Below are positions 27,170-36,337 of a stretch of 64,000 nt of DNA, piece by piece; position 1 is the stretch's first letter; every line of letters starts with the position of its first letter. The notes under the pieces are model-generated. The model saw only the letters and a program-made list of their open reading frames with translations. It was not told the origin of the DNA and did not search any database. Made by a program: the position numbers and the translations under genes. Origin of the DNA: Flavobacterium geliluteum (GTDB lineage: Bacteria > Bacteroidota > Bacteroidia > Flavobacteriales > Flavobacteriaceae); the NCBI RefSeq assembly GCF_017948595.1, contig NZ_JAGFBV010000001.1, forward strand, positions 248,001-312,000, given 5' to 3'.

Positions 27170-29146
27170 ATGATGAGCAACTCAGAATTTGGAAGCATTT
27201 CATTTGATTTACCAAAAAACCAATCAAATGTTATAAAAGTTATAGGTGTAGGTGGAGGTGGTAGTAACGCTATCAACCACATGTTTAAGCAAGGTATTAA
27301 AGGGGTAGATTTTATCGTTTGTAATACAGACTCGCAAGCACTTCAAAACAGTGCCGTTCCGAATAAGATTCAATTAGGGGTTAATTTAACAGAAGGTCTT
27401 GGCGCTGGTGCAAATCCAGATGTAGGACAGCAATCTGCTATTGAAAGTATTGCCGATATCGAAAAAATGTTGGATCGCAATACCAAAATGGTTTTTATTA
27501 CTGCCGGTATGGGTGGCGGAACAGGAACAGGTGCTGCTCCGGTTATTGCTCAATTAGCCAAAGAAAGAGAGATTCTGACAGTGGGTATCGTTACGATCCC
27601 TTTTCAGTTTGAAGGAAAAGTGCGTCAGGAGCAAGCACTTTTAGGAATCGAGAAGTTGCGTAAGCAAGTAGATTCTCTAATTGTAATTAACAATAATAAA
27701 TTAAGAGAAGTTTACGGAAATCTTGGTTTTAAAGCAGGATTCTCGAAAGCCGACGAAGTTTTGGCAACCGCATCAAGAGGTATTGCCGAAGTTATAACGC
27801 ATCACTATACGCAAAATATCGATTTACGTGATGCCAAAACCGTATTGTCTAATAGCGGAACTGCGATTATGGGTTCTTCTGTTGCGGCTGGTGAAAACAG
27901 AGCAAAAGAAGCCATTGTATCGGCGTTGGATTCTCCGTTATTAAATGATAATAAAATTACAGGAGCCAAAAACGTATTGTTGCTTATCGTTTCTGGATCA
28001 AACGAAATTACCTTGGATGAAATCGGAGAAATCAATGATCACATTCAGGCAGAAGCTGGTTTTAATGCTAATATTATCATGGGGGTTGGTGAAGACGATA
28101 CCCTTGGTGATGCTATTGCTGTAACCATTATTGCAACAGGTTTTGATGTCGAACAACAAAACGAGATTGTAAATACAGAACCTAAAAAAATCATACATAC
28201 CTTAGAAGATGAGCAAAGAAGTGTTCATAATCTAACCAATAAAACACTAACTTCTTTTGATCTAAATGCGGAGTCAACTACTGCTAAATCAGATGAGAAA
28301 ATTGTTTTTGATTTAATGGAAGATCCGGTTGCTCCTACAATACCTACTCCGATTGCTGTTGCTCCAGTGATCAATCAGGAGGAGTTAGTGGTGATGTCTG
28401 AATTTATTAAAAATCTGGATGTAACTTTTGAAATTGTTTCGCCAATCACCGATATCGATTTTACCATTTCAGCTGCCGAAACAACCAAAGTAGAAGAGGT
28501 GAAACCAGTGCAACATCGATTTATGGAAAGAGAAGAACAAACTACTTTTTCTTTTGATTTACCACTTTTCAGACAAGAGCCAGAAGTAAAAAAACAGCCT
28601 GTTGTTGAGGAAGAAAATAAAATTTTATTCGAATTAACAAACGAAACGCGTAATATAAAAGTGCACGATCCTGTACAGTTTGTTCCGGTTACAGAACTTT
28701 CTGAAAACGGAATAATTAAATATTCTTTAGAAGAGTACATGGAAGTAGAGAACGATCTGATCGCTTCGAAACCGGTTGAAAAACCTATTGAAGAGGTAAT
28801 TCCGGCAGAACTTAATATCACGCTTAAACCAAAAATTGATTTTGCTCAGGAAGTTACTTCTAACGCATCTGAAAATATTTCTCCGATGGAATTGACCATT
28901 GAAGAAACTTTGCGATTAAGAGCTGAAGAAAGAAGAAAGAAGCTAAAGGAATTTAATTATAAATTTCATAATAATGTTTCCAGAATTGATGAGCTCGAAA
29001 AAGAGCCTGCTTACAAAAGATTAGGCATTGATTTATCTAATTCGCAGTCAGGGCCAACTAATTCTAGAATTTCAGTAGGGACAGATAGTAATAACGATTT
29101 GCAATTACGTTCAAATAATTCATTTTTGCACGACAATGTAGATTAA
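27170..29146 (+). CDS. ftsZ: Cell division protein FtsZ, long-linker form
   Basis: This 658-residue tubulin homologue forms the Z ring. The GTP-binding signature GGGTGTG is at 115-121, and the globular domain covers about 20-330. A long acidic linker of about 280 residues follows, so the protein is far longer than E. coli FtsZ (383). A conserved tail peptide [10 protein letters not shown] (613-622) resembles the C-terminal binding peptide of this phylum. It is followed by 36 further Ser/Asn-rich residues instead of ending the protein. A terminator at 29171-29208 closes the operon. Confidence 0.95.
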   Translation: MMSNSEFGSISFDLPKNQSNVIKVIGVGGGGSNAINHMFKQGIKGVDFIVCNTDSQALQNSAVPNKIQLGVNLTEGLGAGANPDVGQQSAIESIADIEKMLDRNTKMVFITAGMGGGTGTGAAPVIAQLAKEREILTVGIVTIPFQFEGKVRQEQALLGIEKLRKQVDSLIVINNNKLREVYGNLGFKAGFSKADEVLATASRGIAEVITHHYTQNIDLRDAKTVLSNSGTAIMGSSVAAGENRAKEAIVSALDSPLLNDNKITGAKNVLLLIVSGSNEITLDEIGEINDHIQAEAGFNANIIMGVGEDDTLGDAIAVTIIATGFDVEQQNEIVNTEPKKIIHTLEDEQRSVHNLTNKTLTSFDLNAESTTAKSDEKIVFDLMEDPVAPTIPTPIAVAPVINQEELVVMSEFIKNLDVTFEIVSPITDIDFTISAAETTKVEEVKPVQHRFMEREEQTTFSFDLPLFRQEPEVKKQPVVEEENKILFELTNETRNIKVHDPVQFVPVTELSENGIIKYSLEEYMEVENDLIASKPVEKPIEEVIPAELNITLKPKIDFAQEVTSNASENISPMELTIEETLRLRAEERRKKLKEFNYKFHNNVSRIDELEKEPAYKRLGIDLSNSQSGPTNSRISVGTDSNNDLQLRSNNSFLHDNVD

Positions 29147-29170
29147 TTTTACTTTCATCAAAATAGAGAT

Positions 29171-29208
29171 AGCCCGAAAATTGGATTTAATTTTCGGGTT
29201 ATTTTTTT
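29171..29208 (+). terminator. Rho-independent terminator after ftsZ
   Basis: CCCGAAAATT (29173-29182) pairs with AATTTTCGGG (29189-29198), extended by two more pairs, and is followed by a T-rich run. It marks the end of the dcw transcript. Confidence 0.8.
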
Positions 29209-29330
29209 TATCTTCGCACAGAATTTCAGAATTTGACTTTCTAATGAAGAAATAAAAGAATTTCAATTTTTATAGAATATTCAAAAAAACTATTAATATA
29301 TAAGCCTGGCTTATTAAAATAAAAATAAAG

Positions 29331-29780
29331 ATGAGTTTACAAATACAAATCATGGACGAAATTAAAAACGCCATGAGAGCAAAAGATACCGTAGCATTGG
29401 AAGCATTAAGAGCAATCAAATCTGAAATGTTATTGGCAGCAACTGCATCAGGTTCTAAAGAAGAACTTACAGGGGATGACGAAATAAAATTATTGCAAAG
29501 ACTTGTAAAAACCCGTAAAGAAAGTGCTAGGATTTTTACAGAACAAAATCGTCCTGATTTGGCAGAACCAGAATTAGCACAAATTGCGGTAATTGAGAAG
29601 TTTTTGCCAGCACAATTAAGCGAAGCTGAAGTAGAAGCTGTAATTGCAAAAATTATTGCAGAAACAGGAGCTTCTGGAATAGCATCTATGGGTAAAGTAA
29701 TGGGATTGGCGTCTGCACAGTTGGGTGGAACTGCCGAAGGAAAAACCATTTCTACAATCGTTAAGAAATTACTTGTATAA
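29331..29780 (+). CDS. GatB/YqeY domain-containing protein
   Basis: This 149-residue protein matches the YqeY family: MDEIKNAMRAKDTVALEALRAI at the start, then ELTGDDEIKLLQRLVKTRKES and the C-terminal MGKVMGLASAQLGGTAEGK. The fold resembles the tail domain of GatB amidotransferase, but the role is not established. It often follows ftsZ in Flavobacteriia. It is separated from ftsZ by a terminator and closed by a 17-bp stem, so it is likely monocistronic. Confidence 0.85.
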   Translation: MSLQIQIMDEIKNAMRAKDTVALEALRAIKSEMLLAATASGSKEELTGDDEIKLLQRLVKTRKESARIFTEQNRPDLAEPELAQIAVIEKFLPAQLSEAEVEAVIAKIIAETGASGIASMGKVMGLASAQLGGTAEGKTISTIVKKLLV

Positions 29781-29787
29781 AAAAAGC

Positions 29788-29826
29788 TTTTAGAATTCAG
29801 ATTTAATTCAAATCTGAATTCTAAAA
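29788..29826 (+). terminator. 17-bp perfect stem after the YqeY-like gene
   Basis: Positions 29788-29804 are the exact reverse complement of 29810-29826 with a 5-nt loop (core GAATTCAGATTT). The T run after it is short, so it may be a weak terminator or an RNA-stability element before the tRNA. Confidence 0.6.
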
Positions 29827-29846
29827 TCATAAATTTACAATAAACT

Positions 29847-29920
29847 GACCGCGTAGTTCAACTGGATAGAATATCAGATTTCGGCTCTGAGGGTTGGGGG
29901 TTCGAACCCCTCCGCGGTCA
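29847..29920 (+). tRNA. tRNA-Arg (anticodon TCG)
   Basis: A 74-nt cloverleaf is visible. The acceptor stem is GACCGCG / CGCGGTC, the D-arm GTTCAACTGGATAGAAT, and the anticodon stem TCAGA / TCTGA around loop TTTCGGC, giving anticodon TCG. The T-arm contains GGTTCGAACCCC. The discriminator base is A and no CCA is encoded. It reads CGA-type arginine codons. Confidence 0.93.
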
Positions 29921-29933
29921 CAAATAATTAGCA

Positions 29934-29970
29934 AAAGCTTGAGAACCCATGTTCTCAGGCTTTTTTTATG
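29934..29970 (+). terminator. Terminator after tRNA-Arg
   Basis: AAAGCTTGAGAAC pairs with GTTCTCAGGCTTT (one G-T wobble), followed by TTTTTTT. It lies 14 bp after the tRNA. Confidence 0.75.
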
Positions 29971-30060
29971 GTTTGAAAGTTATTTTGTAATTTGTTTGCT
30001 TTTTGTGGAGCCAATATTTGAAATTGATTTTGTTTCGAATCCTATCATGGGTATTCGATT

Positions 30061-30100
30061 TCTTCATCATAATTTATTGTTTTATAAATTATGATGAAGA
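30061..30100. repeat. 17-bp perfect hairpin between tRNA-Arg and the nucleotidyltransferase cassette
   Basis: Positions 30061-30077 are the exact reverse complement of 30084-30100 with a 6-nt loop (arm contains TCTTCATCATAATTTA). There is no T run. The function is unknown; it is 56 bp before the likely start of the next gene. Confidence 0.55.
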
Positions 30101-30156
30101 TACTATAATCCGTAACTTCGACTCTGCTTTTTAGTTTGCATGCTATCAATATTCGT

Positions 30157-30570
30157 ATGAGAAAAGAACATGTTGAAATTATCGAAAATTTATCCAATCA
30201 TTCTATCAATTACTTAGTGGTTGGTGGATGGGCAATCTTATTTAATGGATTTAAAAGACTTCCTAATGATCTAGATATTTGGATTGAAAACGAAAAGAAA
30301 AATATAGAAAAATTACAAAAATCAGGAATTATATCTGATACATTTATAGAAGACAATTTTTATATTAAAATTGTGAAGAATAATTGCAAGATAGAATTGA
30401 TATCGCAAATGAATGGTCTGCTTTTTAAGGAGAGTTTTGAGAATAAAGGAACTATAGTTGTTAATAATAACGATGTAAACTATTTAAATATAGCAGACAT
30501 TATAACGAATAAAAAACTTTTAAAAAGAAAAAAAGATCTAATTGATTTAAATCGAATTTTATGCCAGTAA
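30157..30570 (+). CDS. Nucleotidyltransferase-fold protein (DUF6036-like)
   Basis: The protein has about 137 residues from the ATG at 30157; an in-frame TTG at 30136 would add seven. The N-terminal pattern YLVVGGWAILFNGFKRLPND followed by LDIWI is the GG-x(n)-DxD arrangement of minimal nucleotidyltransferases used in several toxin-antitoxin and repair contexts. Only a small fold is present. The gene overlaps the next by 10 nt, so the two form a cassette. Its position just behind a tRNA gene and the AT-rich composition suggest acquisition by transfer. Biological role unknown. Confidence 0.65.
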   Translation: MRKEHVEIIENLSNHSINYLVVGGWAILFNGFKRLPNDLDIWIENEKKNIEKLQKSGIISDTFIEDNFYIKIVKNNCKIELISQMNGLLFKESFENKGTIVVNNNDVNYLNIADIITNKKLLKRKKDLIDLNRILCQ

Positions 30571-31043
30571 CACTTAATTTACAATTACCACAAAAAGAAT
30601 TTTATGTTTTTAAAAATGATTTAGAAGATATAAAATCAATTGCAGATTTTATCATTCCCGGTGACGATTTTTACTGGAATAATAATGATGAGCTATATAA
30701 AAATAATAATTATCTCTTTGAATTGTCTTGGGAATTTCATGACCTAATAACAAATGAGAGTGTTGAGTTAAAACAATTATATGGAGAAAAAGATATAGAA
30801 AAATTCCCTTTTAATTTTTATTATCAAAAATCAAATCCTGAAGACCGCAGGGTGTTTTTATCTTCATGGGAAAATACAATAAATCCATACTTATTAAATG
30901 ATTTTTTAAATAAAATTGTGCAGAGTGATTTTTACAGTAACCTAAAAGAGGAAACCCAGAATCAGATTACTAAAACAATTAAGCTTACCGAAATAGCAAT
31001 GAAATATTCAGTTAGAATAGGAATAACTATAGATCCTGATTAA
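30561..31043 (+). CDS. Hypothetical protein, partner of the nucleotidyltransferase-like gene
   Basis: This 160-residue acidic soluble protein starts inside the preceding gene (10-nt overlap). It is rich in Asn, Asp, Tyr and Phe, with a helical C-terminal third (NQITKTIKLTEIAMKYSVRI). I recognise no family or catalytic motif. The tight overlap suggests co-translation and a shared task. No terminator is evident in the 246 bp after it. Confidence 0.5.
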   Translation: MPVTLNLQLPQKEFYVFKNDLEDIKSIADFIIPGDDFYWNNNDELYKNNNYLFELSWEFHDLITNESVELKQLYGEKDIEKFPFNFYYQKSNPEDRRVFLSSWENTINPYLLNDFLNKIVQSDFYSNLKEETQNQITKTIKLTEIAMKYSVRIGITIDPD

Positions 31044-31289
31044 AAAGCTAAAAGCTCTAAATGAAATACTTATTAAATGTGTGTATTTACTTAAAAATAG
31101 AAATGATTTTTATTTGAGATAATTCTTATATTCGTTAAAAATTAAAATTCAAATTAAAGCCACAAAATAGAATAAGAATTGTAATATTCAAATGATTCTT
31201 TGACAAAGAAATGCTGGTAAATGACACTATTATATCCGATCGTCTTTATCGAAAAAAAAACATTCATCTTAATAATTTTTAATACATAA

Positions 31290-32345
31290 ATGAAATATTA
31301 TTTTAAACTAACCTGTATTGCCATTTCGATTTTATTTATTTCACACAACTCTTTCTCACAAATAAAAGACGACTATCAAACAAAAATAGACAGCTTGATT
31401 CAAGTAACAACCCCAAGAAGTTTTAATGGAGTTGTTTTTATTCAACAAAACGGAAAAATAAAATATGCAAAAGCATACGGTTATTCTAATTTCAATAAAA
31501 AAACGATATTAAAAACTTCTGATAGATTTTCGACAATGTCAATTGCCAAACAATTTACGGCGACACTTATTTTACAAGAAGTAGAAAAAGGGACGATTAA
31601 TTTACAAACACCCATTCGTAAATATTTGCCAGATTTTAAATATTCTTGGGCAGACACCATTACTGTTCATCAATTACTCAACAATACCTCTGGCTTGGAT
31701 AGTGAAGATATTGACAAACCTTTAAAATTTGCACCAGGAACCGCTTTTCGTTATTCCAATGTTGGCTATTATGTAGCAGGACAAGTTCTGGAAAAGCAAA
31801 GTAATAAAAGTTTTCAAGAGTTAGTAACTGCCTTATTTGAAAAATGTAAAATGACCAATAGCTATTACCCTAATGATATAAATAATAAGTTTTTAACAAA
31901 AGGGCACACTATAAAAAAAGACGGAATTATTAAATTTAACGAGCAATTAAATTTTGACATTCATAATTATTTTGGCAGTCATTTAATAGTTTCAGCTCCC
32001 GATTTAGCAAAATGGAACGAATGTTTGCATACGGGAAAGTTATTAAAACCGGATACTTATAAAATGATGACCACTTATTCTATAACTAACACACACCAAC
32101 TTTTTAGTGATAAACCTATTGGTTATGGGTATGGATTGCGAATAAATGATAAAGACAGTATTATGGAAATTGGACATACAGGTTTTCATCCGAGTGAAGG
32201 ATTTACATCGGTCAATCTTTATTATCCAAAAACTAAAACCAGCGTTATTGTTATGGAAAATCAGGCGAACGAAAATTTTGATATTGCTTATTATTTTGAA
32301 CAGGAAATTAGAAAAATTATTAAAGAAAGTAAGCTTTTGAAATAA
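31290..32345 (+). CDS. Secreted serine hydrolase, class C beta-lactamase fold
   Basis: This 351-residue protein has a signal peptide (about 1-23, before Gln24). The class C beta-lactamase/esterase motifs are SIAK (84-87, nucleophile Ser84), YSN (155-157) and a KTG-equivalent GHTG in EIGHTGFHPSEG. Such proteins are esterases, D-aminopeptidases or peptidoglycan hydrolases; true beta-lactamase activity cannot be assumed. It would act in the periplasm. Single gene, with its own 5' region. Confidence 0.85.
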   Translation: MKYYFKLTCIAISILFISHNSFSQIKDDYQTKIDSLIQVTTPRSFNGVVFIQQNGKIKYAKAYGYSNFNKKTILKTSDRFSTMSIAKQFTATLILQEVEKGTINLQTPIRKYLPDFKYSWADTITVHQLLNNTSGLDSEDIDKPLKFAPGTAFRYSNVGYYVAGQVLEKQSNKSFQELVTALFEKCKMTNSYYPNDINNKFLTKGHTIKKDGIIKFNEQLNFDIHNYFGSHLIVSAPDLAKWNECLHTGKLLKPDTYKMMTTYSITNTHQLFSDKPIGYGYGLRINDKDSIMEIGHTGFHPSEGFTSVNLYYPKTKTSVIVMENQANENFDIAYYFEQEIRKIIKESKLLK

Positions 32346-32371
32346 GCTATATCTGTCAAAATATAGATTCT

Positions 32372-33910
32372 TTATCGTTTATCCACCGCTACTCTGTAAT
32401 TAGGATCTTCGATTATGCTTACATCTATTACCGCCTCGGCATTTCTAAGGAGTTCTCTGCAGTCGGCACTGAGGTGTTTTAATTCAACTGTTTTACCGGC
32501 CTGACTGTATTTTCTTGTTAGATTATTCAAAGAATCGATAGCCGACATGTCGCTGACACGGCTTTCTTTGAAGTCTATTATAATGTGTTGTGGATCCTCT
32601 TCAATATTAAATTTTCCCATAAAATTCATTACTGATCCGAAGAAGAGAGGTCCGTAGATTTCGTAATGTTTAATTCCGTTATCATCGATATAAGTTCTTG
32701 CACGAATGCGTTTAGCACTTTCCCAGGCAAAAACAAGCGCCGAAATGATTACTCCAACAAGAACAGCTAAAGCCAAATTATGTAGCAGAACAGTGATTAC
32801 TGCCACCAATATTCCGACGAAAATATCGTGCTTTGGCATTTTATTGATAATGTTAAAGCTGGCCCATTCAAATGTTCCGAAAGCGACCATTATCATGACA
32901 CCAACTAATGCTGCCATTGGCAATTTTCCGATTAACGGTGCTCCGAAGAGAATAATTAGAAGAATGGTAATGGCGGCTATAATTCCTGACAGTCTTGCTC
33001 TTGATCCTGCCGAAAGATTTACCAAAGTCTGTGCAATCATAGGACATCCTCCCATACCAAAAAAGAATCCGTTAGTAATATTTGAGGCGCCTTGAGCAAT
33101 ACATTCTCTATTGCCGTTACCGCGTGTACCCGTGATCTCATCTACTAAGTTTAATGTCAGCAGACCTTCGGTTAGACCAACTGCCGCAACTATTAGCGAG
33201 TAAGGCATAATAATTTTTATAGTTTCAAAATTTAAAGGAATTTGTGGAATGTGAAATGGAGGAAAACCACCTTGAACAGAAGCAATATCCTGAACAGTTT
33301 TTGTATGGATATTGAATACCAAAACCAAAACAAAGATCACGATGATGGCAACTAATGAGGAAGGAATCGCTTTTGTGATTTTAGGAAATAGAAACACAAT
33401 AGCGATGGTTAAGGCAACCAATCCCAGCATAATGTAAAGACTATTGCCCTGAAGCCAAACGATTTCGCCATTGATGAGCGTTTTAAACTGTTCCAGCTGC
33501 GACATGAAAATGATAACAGCCAAACCATTTACAAACCCATACATTACCGGTTGCGGTACCAATCGGATAAATTTACCCAATTTGAAAACTCCTAATAAAA
33601 TTTGAAAAACTCCGGCTAGGGAGACTGCTGCCAATACATATTCAAGTCCGTTAGATTTCATCAAGGCGATTAGCACTACAACAGTGGCACCCGCGCCACC
33701 TGAAACCATTCCGGGTCTTCCGCCAAAAACGGCTGTAATCAGTCCCGCGATAAAAGCGGCATATAATCCCATTAAAGGAGGAAAACCTGCTAAAATAGCA
33801 AAAGAAAGAGATTCGGGTATCATGGTCATAGCTACGGTTAAACCGGCTAGAATTTCATTTTTATAATTGACTTGTTGTGAAAAGTCGAATAGATTGTAAA
33901 CTTTTTTCAT
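32372..33910 (-). CDS. SulP-family anion transporter with STAS domain
   Basis: This 512-residue protein has ten or more membrane helices in the SulP pattern (EILAGLTVAMTMIPESLSFA at the start, AGATVVVLIAL, FFGMGGCPMIAQTLVN). It ends with a cytoplasmic STAS domain (about 405-500, HIIIDFKESRVSDMSAIDSL). Family members move sulfate, bicarbonate or other small anions; the substrate is not predictable. It is transcribed divergently from the phospholipase gene. Confidence 0.9.
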   Translation of the reverse strand: MKKVYNLFDFSQQVNYKNEILAGLTVAMTMIPESLSFAILAGFPPLMGLYAAFIAGLITAVFGGRPGMVSGGAGATVVVLIALMKSNGLEYVLAAVSLAGVFQILLGVFKLGKFIRLVPQPVMYGFVNGLAVIIFMSQLEQFKTLINGEIVWLQGNSLYIMLGLVALTIAIVFLFPKITKAIPSSLVAIIVIFVLVLVFNIHTKTVQDIASVQGGFPPFHIPQIPLNFETIKIIMPYSLIVAAVGLTEGLLTLNLVDEITGTRGNGNRECIAQGASNITNGFFFGMGGCPMIAQTLVNLSAGSRARLSGIIAAITILLIILFGAPLIGKLPMAALVGVMIMVAFGTFEWASFNIINKMPKHDIFVGILVAVITVLLHNLALAVLVGVIISALVFAWESAKRIRARTYIDDNGIKHYEIYGPLFFGSVMNFMGKFNIEEDPQHIIIDFKESRVSDMSAIDSLNNLTRKYSQAGKTVELKHLSADCRELLRNAEAVIDVSIIEDPNYRVAVDKR

Positions 33911-34231
33911 AATATATGTTTATGGTGTAATGTTTCTCTGTTCATTATTAGAAACAGAAAAACATACAGATAATATCGGTACTATTTTTTAGGCTTTGCC
34001 TGTCAATTCAAAAGGCTTAAATCAAGGCGGGGTAACTTTAATGAAGTATGTAATTGTAATATTTTCCATGAGTATTACAAAAATAGATTTAAAAAGACAT
34101 TTATGCAAACCAATTATCGGGCGTTTTTAATATTCAGAAATCTCGAATAGGAAGTCATTAAGATCTTTTATTCATTAAAATAACGTATCTTAGTATAAAA
34201 GCTACAAAAAGCTTTCATTTAAATCGTAAAA
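33911..34231. other. Intergenic region between divergent sulP-like and phospholipase genes
   Basis: This 321-bp gap shows no convincing coding sequence. TATCTTAG near 34186 is close to the TAnnTTTG element and could drive the phospholipase gene. GTTTCT (33938) and AGAAAC (33950) form a small inverted repeat on the SulP side. Confidence 0.4.
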
Positions 34232-35053
34232 ATGTATTTCAAATACCTATTTATTTTTTGTGTTTTGTTTTCAATCACAGCAAATTCACAGTTTTTAGAA
34301 CATGACAAAAATTTTAGAGCGGCAGATTCTTTACTTACAGAAGCTAGTTTTTCTGTTCATAAAGACAATTATTTTCTAACAGGGGTTCCCCTTAATACAG
34401 ATATTAATCGCCAGTCTGCTGATGTAAAATATCAGGTAAGTTTTAAGCAGCGATTGAGTTCAAAGCCTTTATTGGGTGGTTTTTTCCCTTATATAATGTA
34501 TACTCAAGAAGCGTTTTGGGATATTTATGCAAGTTCAAAACCATTTTCAGAAATTAATTTTAATCCAGGTATTGCCATTGTCCGTCCATTTTATATAAAA
34601 GGCGGAAGACTCACGTATGGAACGATTTCGTTTGAACACGAATCAAACGGTAGGGATTCTATTTATTCCAAAACATGGAATATGCTTGCTTTTTCACTAA
34701 AATCACAGCTTTCGCCTCGATGGACAGTGGGTTTGAGAGGATGGATTCCGATCGTTGATAAGGAGGACAATCCAGATCTTACCAAATATGTGGGGTATGG
34801 CGAAGCAAGTGCCACTTATCAGATCACTCCGGGACGGTGGAGTGCAGATATTGTTTTCAGAAAAGGAAGCGGGCTTCTTAATTATGGGTCTTTGCAAACA
34901 CAGGTCAACTGGAAGCCTTACCAAAATCAGAATTATTATCTCACGCTACAATGGTTTGTGGGCTACACAGAAAGCCTGATTGATTACAACAAACACACGA
35001 GCATGTTGCGTTTGGGATTTGTGATCAAGCCTGAAAACATGAGTATTTTTTAG
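34232..35053 (+). CDS. pldA: Outer-membrane phospholipase A (OMPLA/PldA family)
   Basis: This 273-residue protein has a signal peptide (1-20, ending ANSQ). A 12-strand beta-barrel pattern and the catalytic residues His136, Ser138 and Asn150 have exactly the spacing of E. coli OMPLA (H142, S144, N156), within FEHESNGRDSIYSKTWNML. It hydrolyses acyl chains from phospholipids in the outer leaflet, keeping outer-membrane asymmetry. The gene appears monocistronic. Confidence 0.88.
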   Translation: MYFKYLFIFCVLFSITANSQFLEHDKNFRAADSLLTEASFSVHKDNYFLTGVPLNTDINRQSADVKYQVSFKQRLSSKPLLGGFFPYIMYTQEAFWDIYASSKPFSEINFNPGIAIVRPFYIKGGRLTYGTISFEHESNGRDSIYSKTWNMLAFSLKSQLSPRWTVGLRGWIPIVDKEDNPDLTKYVGYGEASATYQITPGRWSADIVFRKGSGLLNYGSLQTQVNWKPYQNQNYYLTLQWFVGYTESLIDYNKHTSMLRLGFVIKPENMSIF

Positions 35054-35757
35054 ATTACGTTCGAATTTTCTTGTATGAATTTCTGCTTTGCGCCTTTGTA
35101 GAATACTTATACACACAATGTAGTAAAAGCTGTTTAAGAGCTATTTTTTTTACTGATTTTTTTTAAATCCTTCTAAGGTTTTATCCATCCAATTGCAACT
35201 AAGTTGTAAAACGATGTATAAAACCTTTTTTTATTGTTGAAAGTTGCATCGACTTTTATCAATTATTCCTCCTGTATGCTTTTTCAGAAATATGAATGTT
35301 TCGATCTCAATAATTTTTAGCCAACTACAATATCCTTAATCAAGAATTACTACTTCCCGATTTACGTCAATTATTTTTCCTTTTTATTCAAATAGAATAA
35401 TTATTTCATCAAAAGAAAAACAGGCAGCAAAAAGTAAAAGCGCTATTTATTCATGTTTAATTATTTTAAAGAATAATCTCATGACAAGAAAAAGCCATTC
35501 TGTGACATATTATTCCGTCACGAGCAATTAGATCTGTATTTTTAGTTCTAAATGCAGGAAGAAGTAAGCAACTTTATAAACCAAATGAAAGAATTTTTTT
35601 AACACATCATTTAAAAACAGGTAAATACCCTTGGTTTCGAACCGTTTATTTAAAGTAATTTGGTCTTGTGTTGAAAATCTGTCACAATATAGAAAGTAAA
35701 ATAAGGTGACAAAACTACCTTTTGAATAATTGAATATTAATATTTAAAGAATAAATT
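35054..35757. other. 703-bp non-coding stretch upstream of the collar operon
   Basis: No convincing gene is seen on either strand. It contains a weak stem with a T run near 35127-35155, which may end the phospholipase transcript. It also has two inverted GTGAC/GTCAC pairs (35503/35518 and 35706/35681). The long leader-like gap suggests a regulated promoter for the collar operon, but no clear TAnnTTTG element was found. Confidence 0.4.
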
Positions 35758-36297
35758 ATGGAAGGAACTATAGGAGAAATTCGTCTTTTCGCAGCAACAT
35801 TTACACCTAGAGATTGGTCGTATTGCGATGGGTCACTCATTCAAATAAGAAGCAATACTGCTCTCTTTTCTATTTTAGGAACTAATTATGGTGGTGATGG
35901 GCAAAACACATTTGCTTTACCCGATCTTAGAGGGCGTACCGCTTTAGGAACAGGTCAGGGACCGGGTCTGTCTTATTATGCTTTAGGCCAAAAATCGGGG
36001 GTAAACAATGTAACGCTAACCAATGCTCAGCTTCCTTCGCATACTCACGTTTGTACAAGTAATGTTACAATTCCGGCTTATTCAGATGAGGGAGATTCAA
36101 ATTCCCCAACCGGAAATGTTTTAGCGGCAAAAGCTGCTATGTATAGTACTATTGCAGGGGATACAGCAATGAAAGCTGCGCCTTTTAGTGTGGCAGTTAG
36201 TATTGCAGGAAGTAGCCAGCCACTAACTCTTAACCAACCTTCACTTGGTTTGAATTACATTATTTGCATGTTTGGAATATTTCCGTCTCGCCAGTAG
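35758..36297 (+). CDS. Tail-collar (microcystin-dependent-type) protein 1
   Basis: This 179-residue protein of the phage tail collar domain family starts MEGTIGEIRLFAATFTPRDW. It continues with CDGSLIQIRSNTALFSILG, YGGDGQNTFALPDLRGR and LPSHTHV, the standard collar signature, and ends NYIICMFGIFPSRQ. In phages this fold is found at the baseplate or fibre; in Bacteroidota stand-alone copies of unknown function are common. No signal peptide or T9SS domain is visible. First of three tandem paralogues and head of a probable seven-gene operon. Confidence 0.85.
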   Translation: MEGTIGEIRLFAATFTPRDWSYCDGSLIQIRSNTALFSILGTNYGGDGQNTFALPDLRGRTALGTGQGPGLSYYALGQKSGVNNVTLTNAQLPSHTHVCTSNVTIPAYSDEGDSNSPTGNVLAAKAAMYSTIAGDTAMKAAPFSVAVSIAGSSQPLTLNQPSLGLNYIICMFGIFPSRQ

Positions 36298-36337
36298 TAG
36301 ACACATACAAATTTATCATAAACTTTAAAAGATTATT

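Noticed and set aside
30033..30060. A degenerate second tRNA 3' end (TTTCGAATCC-like)
   Set aside because: Only a T-loop-like string is seen; no acceptor or anticodon stem can be built.
29894..30094. A 66-codon frame overlapping the end of tRNA-Arg
   Set aside because: It starts in the T-arm of the tRNA and runs through its terminator; no family or ribosome-binding context supports it.
31290..32345. Calling the serine hydrolase a beta-lactamase
   Set aside because: SxxK and YSN are shared by many esterases and peptidases of this fold; resistance cannot be read from them.
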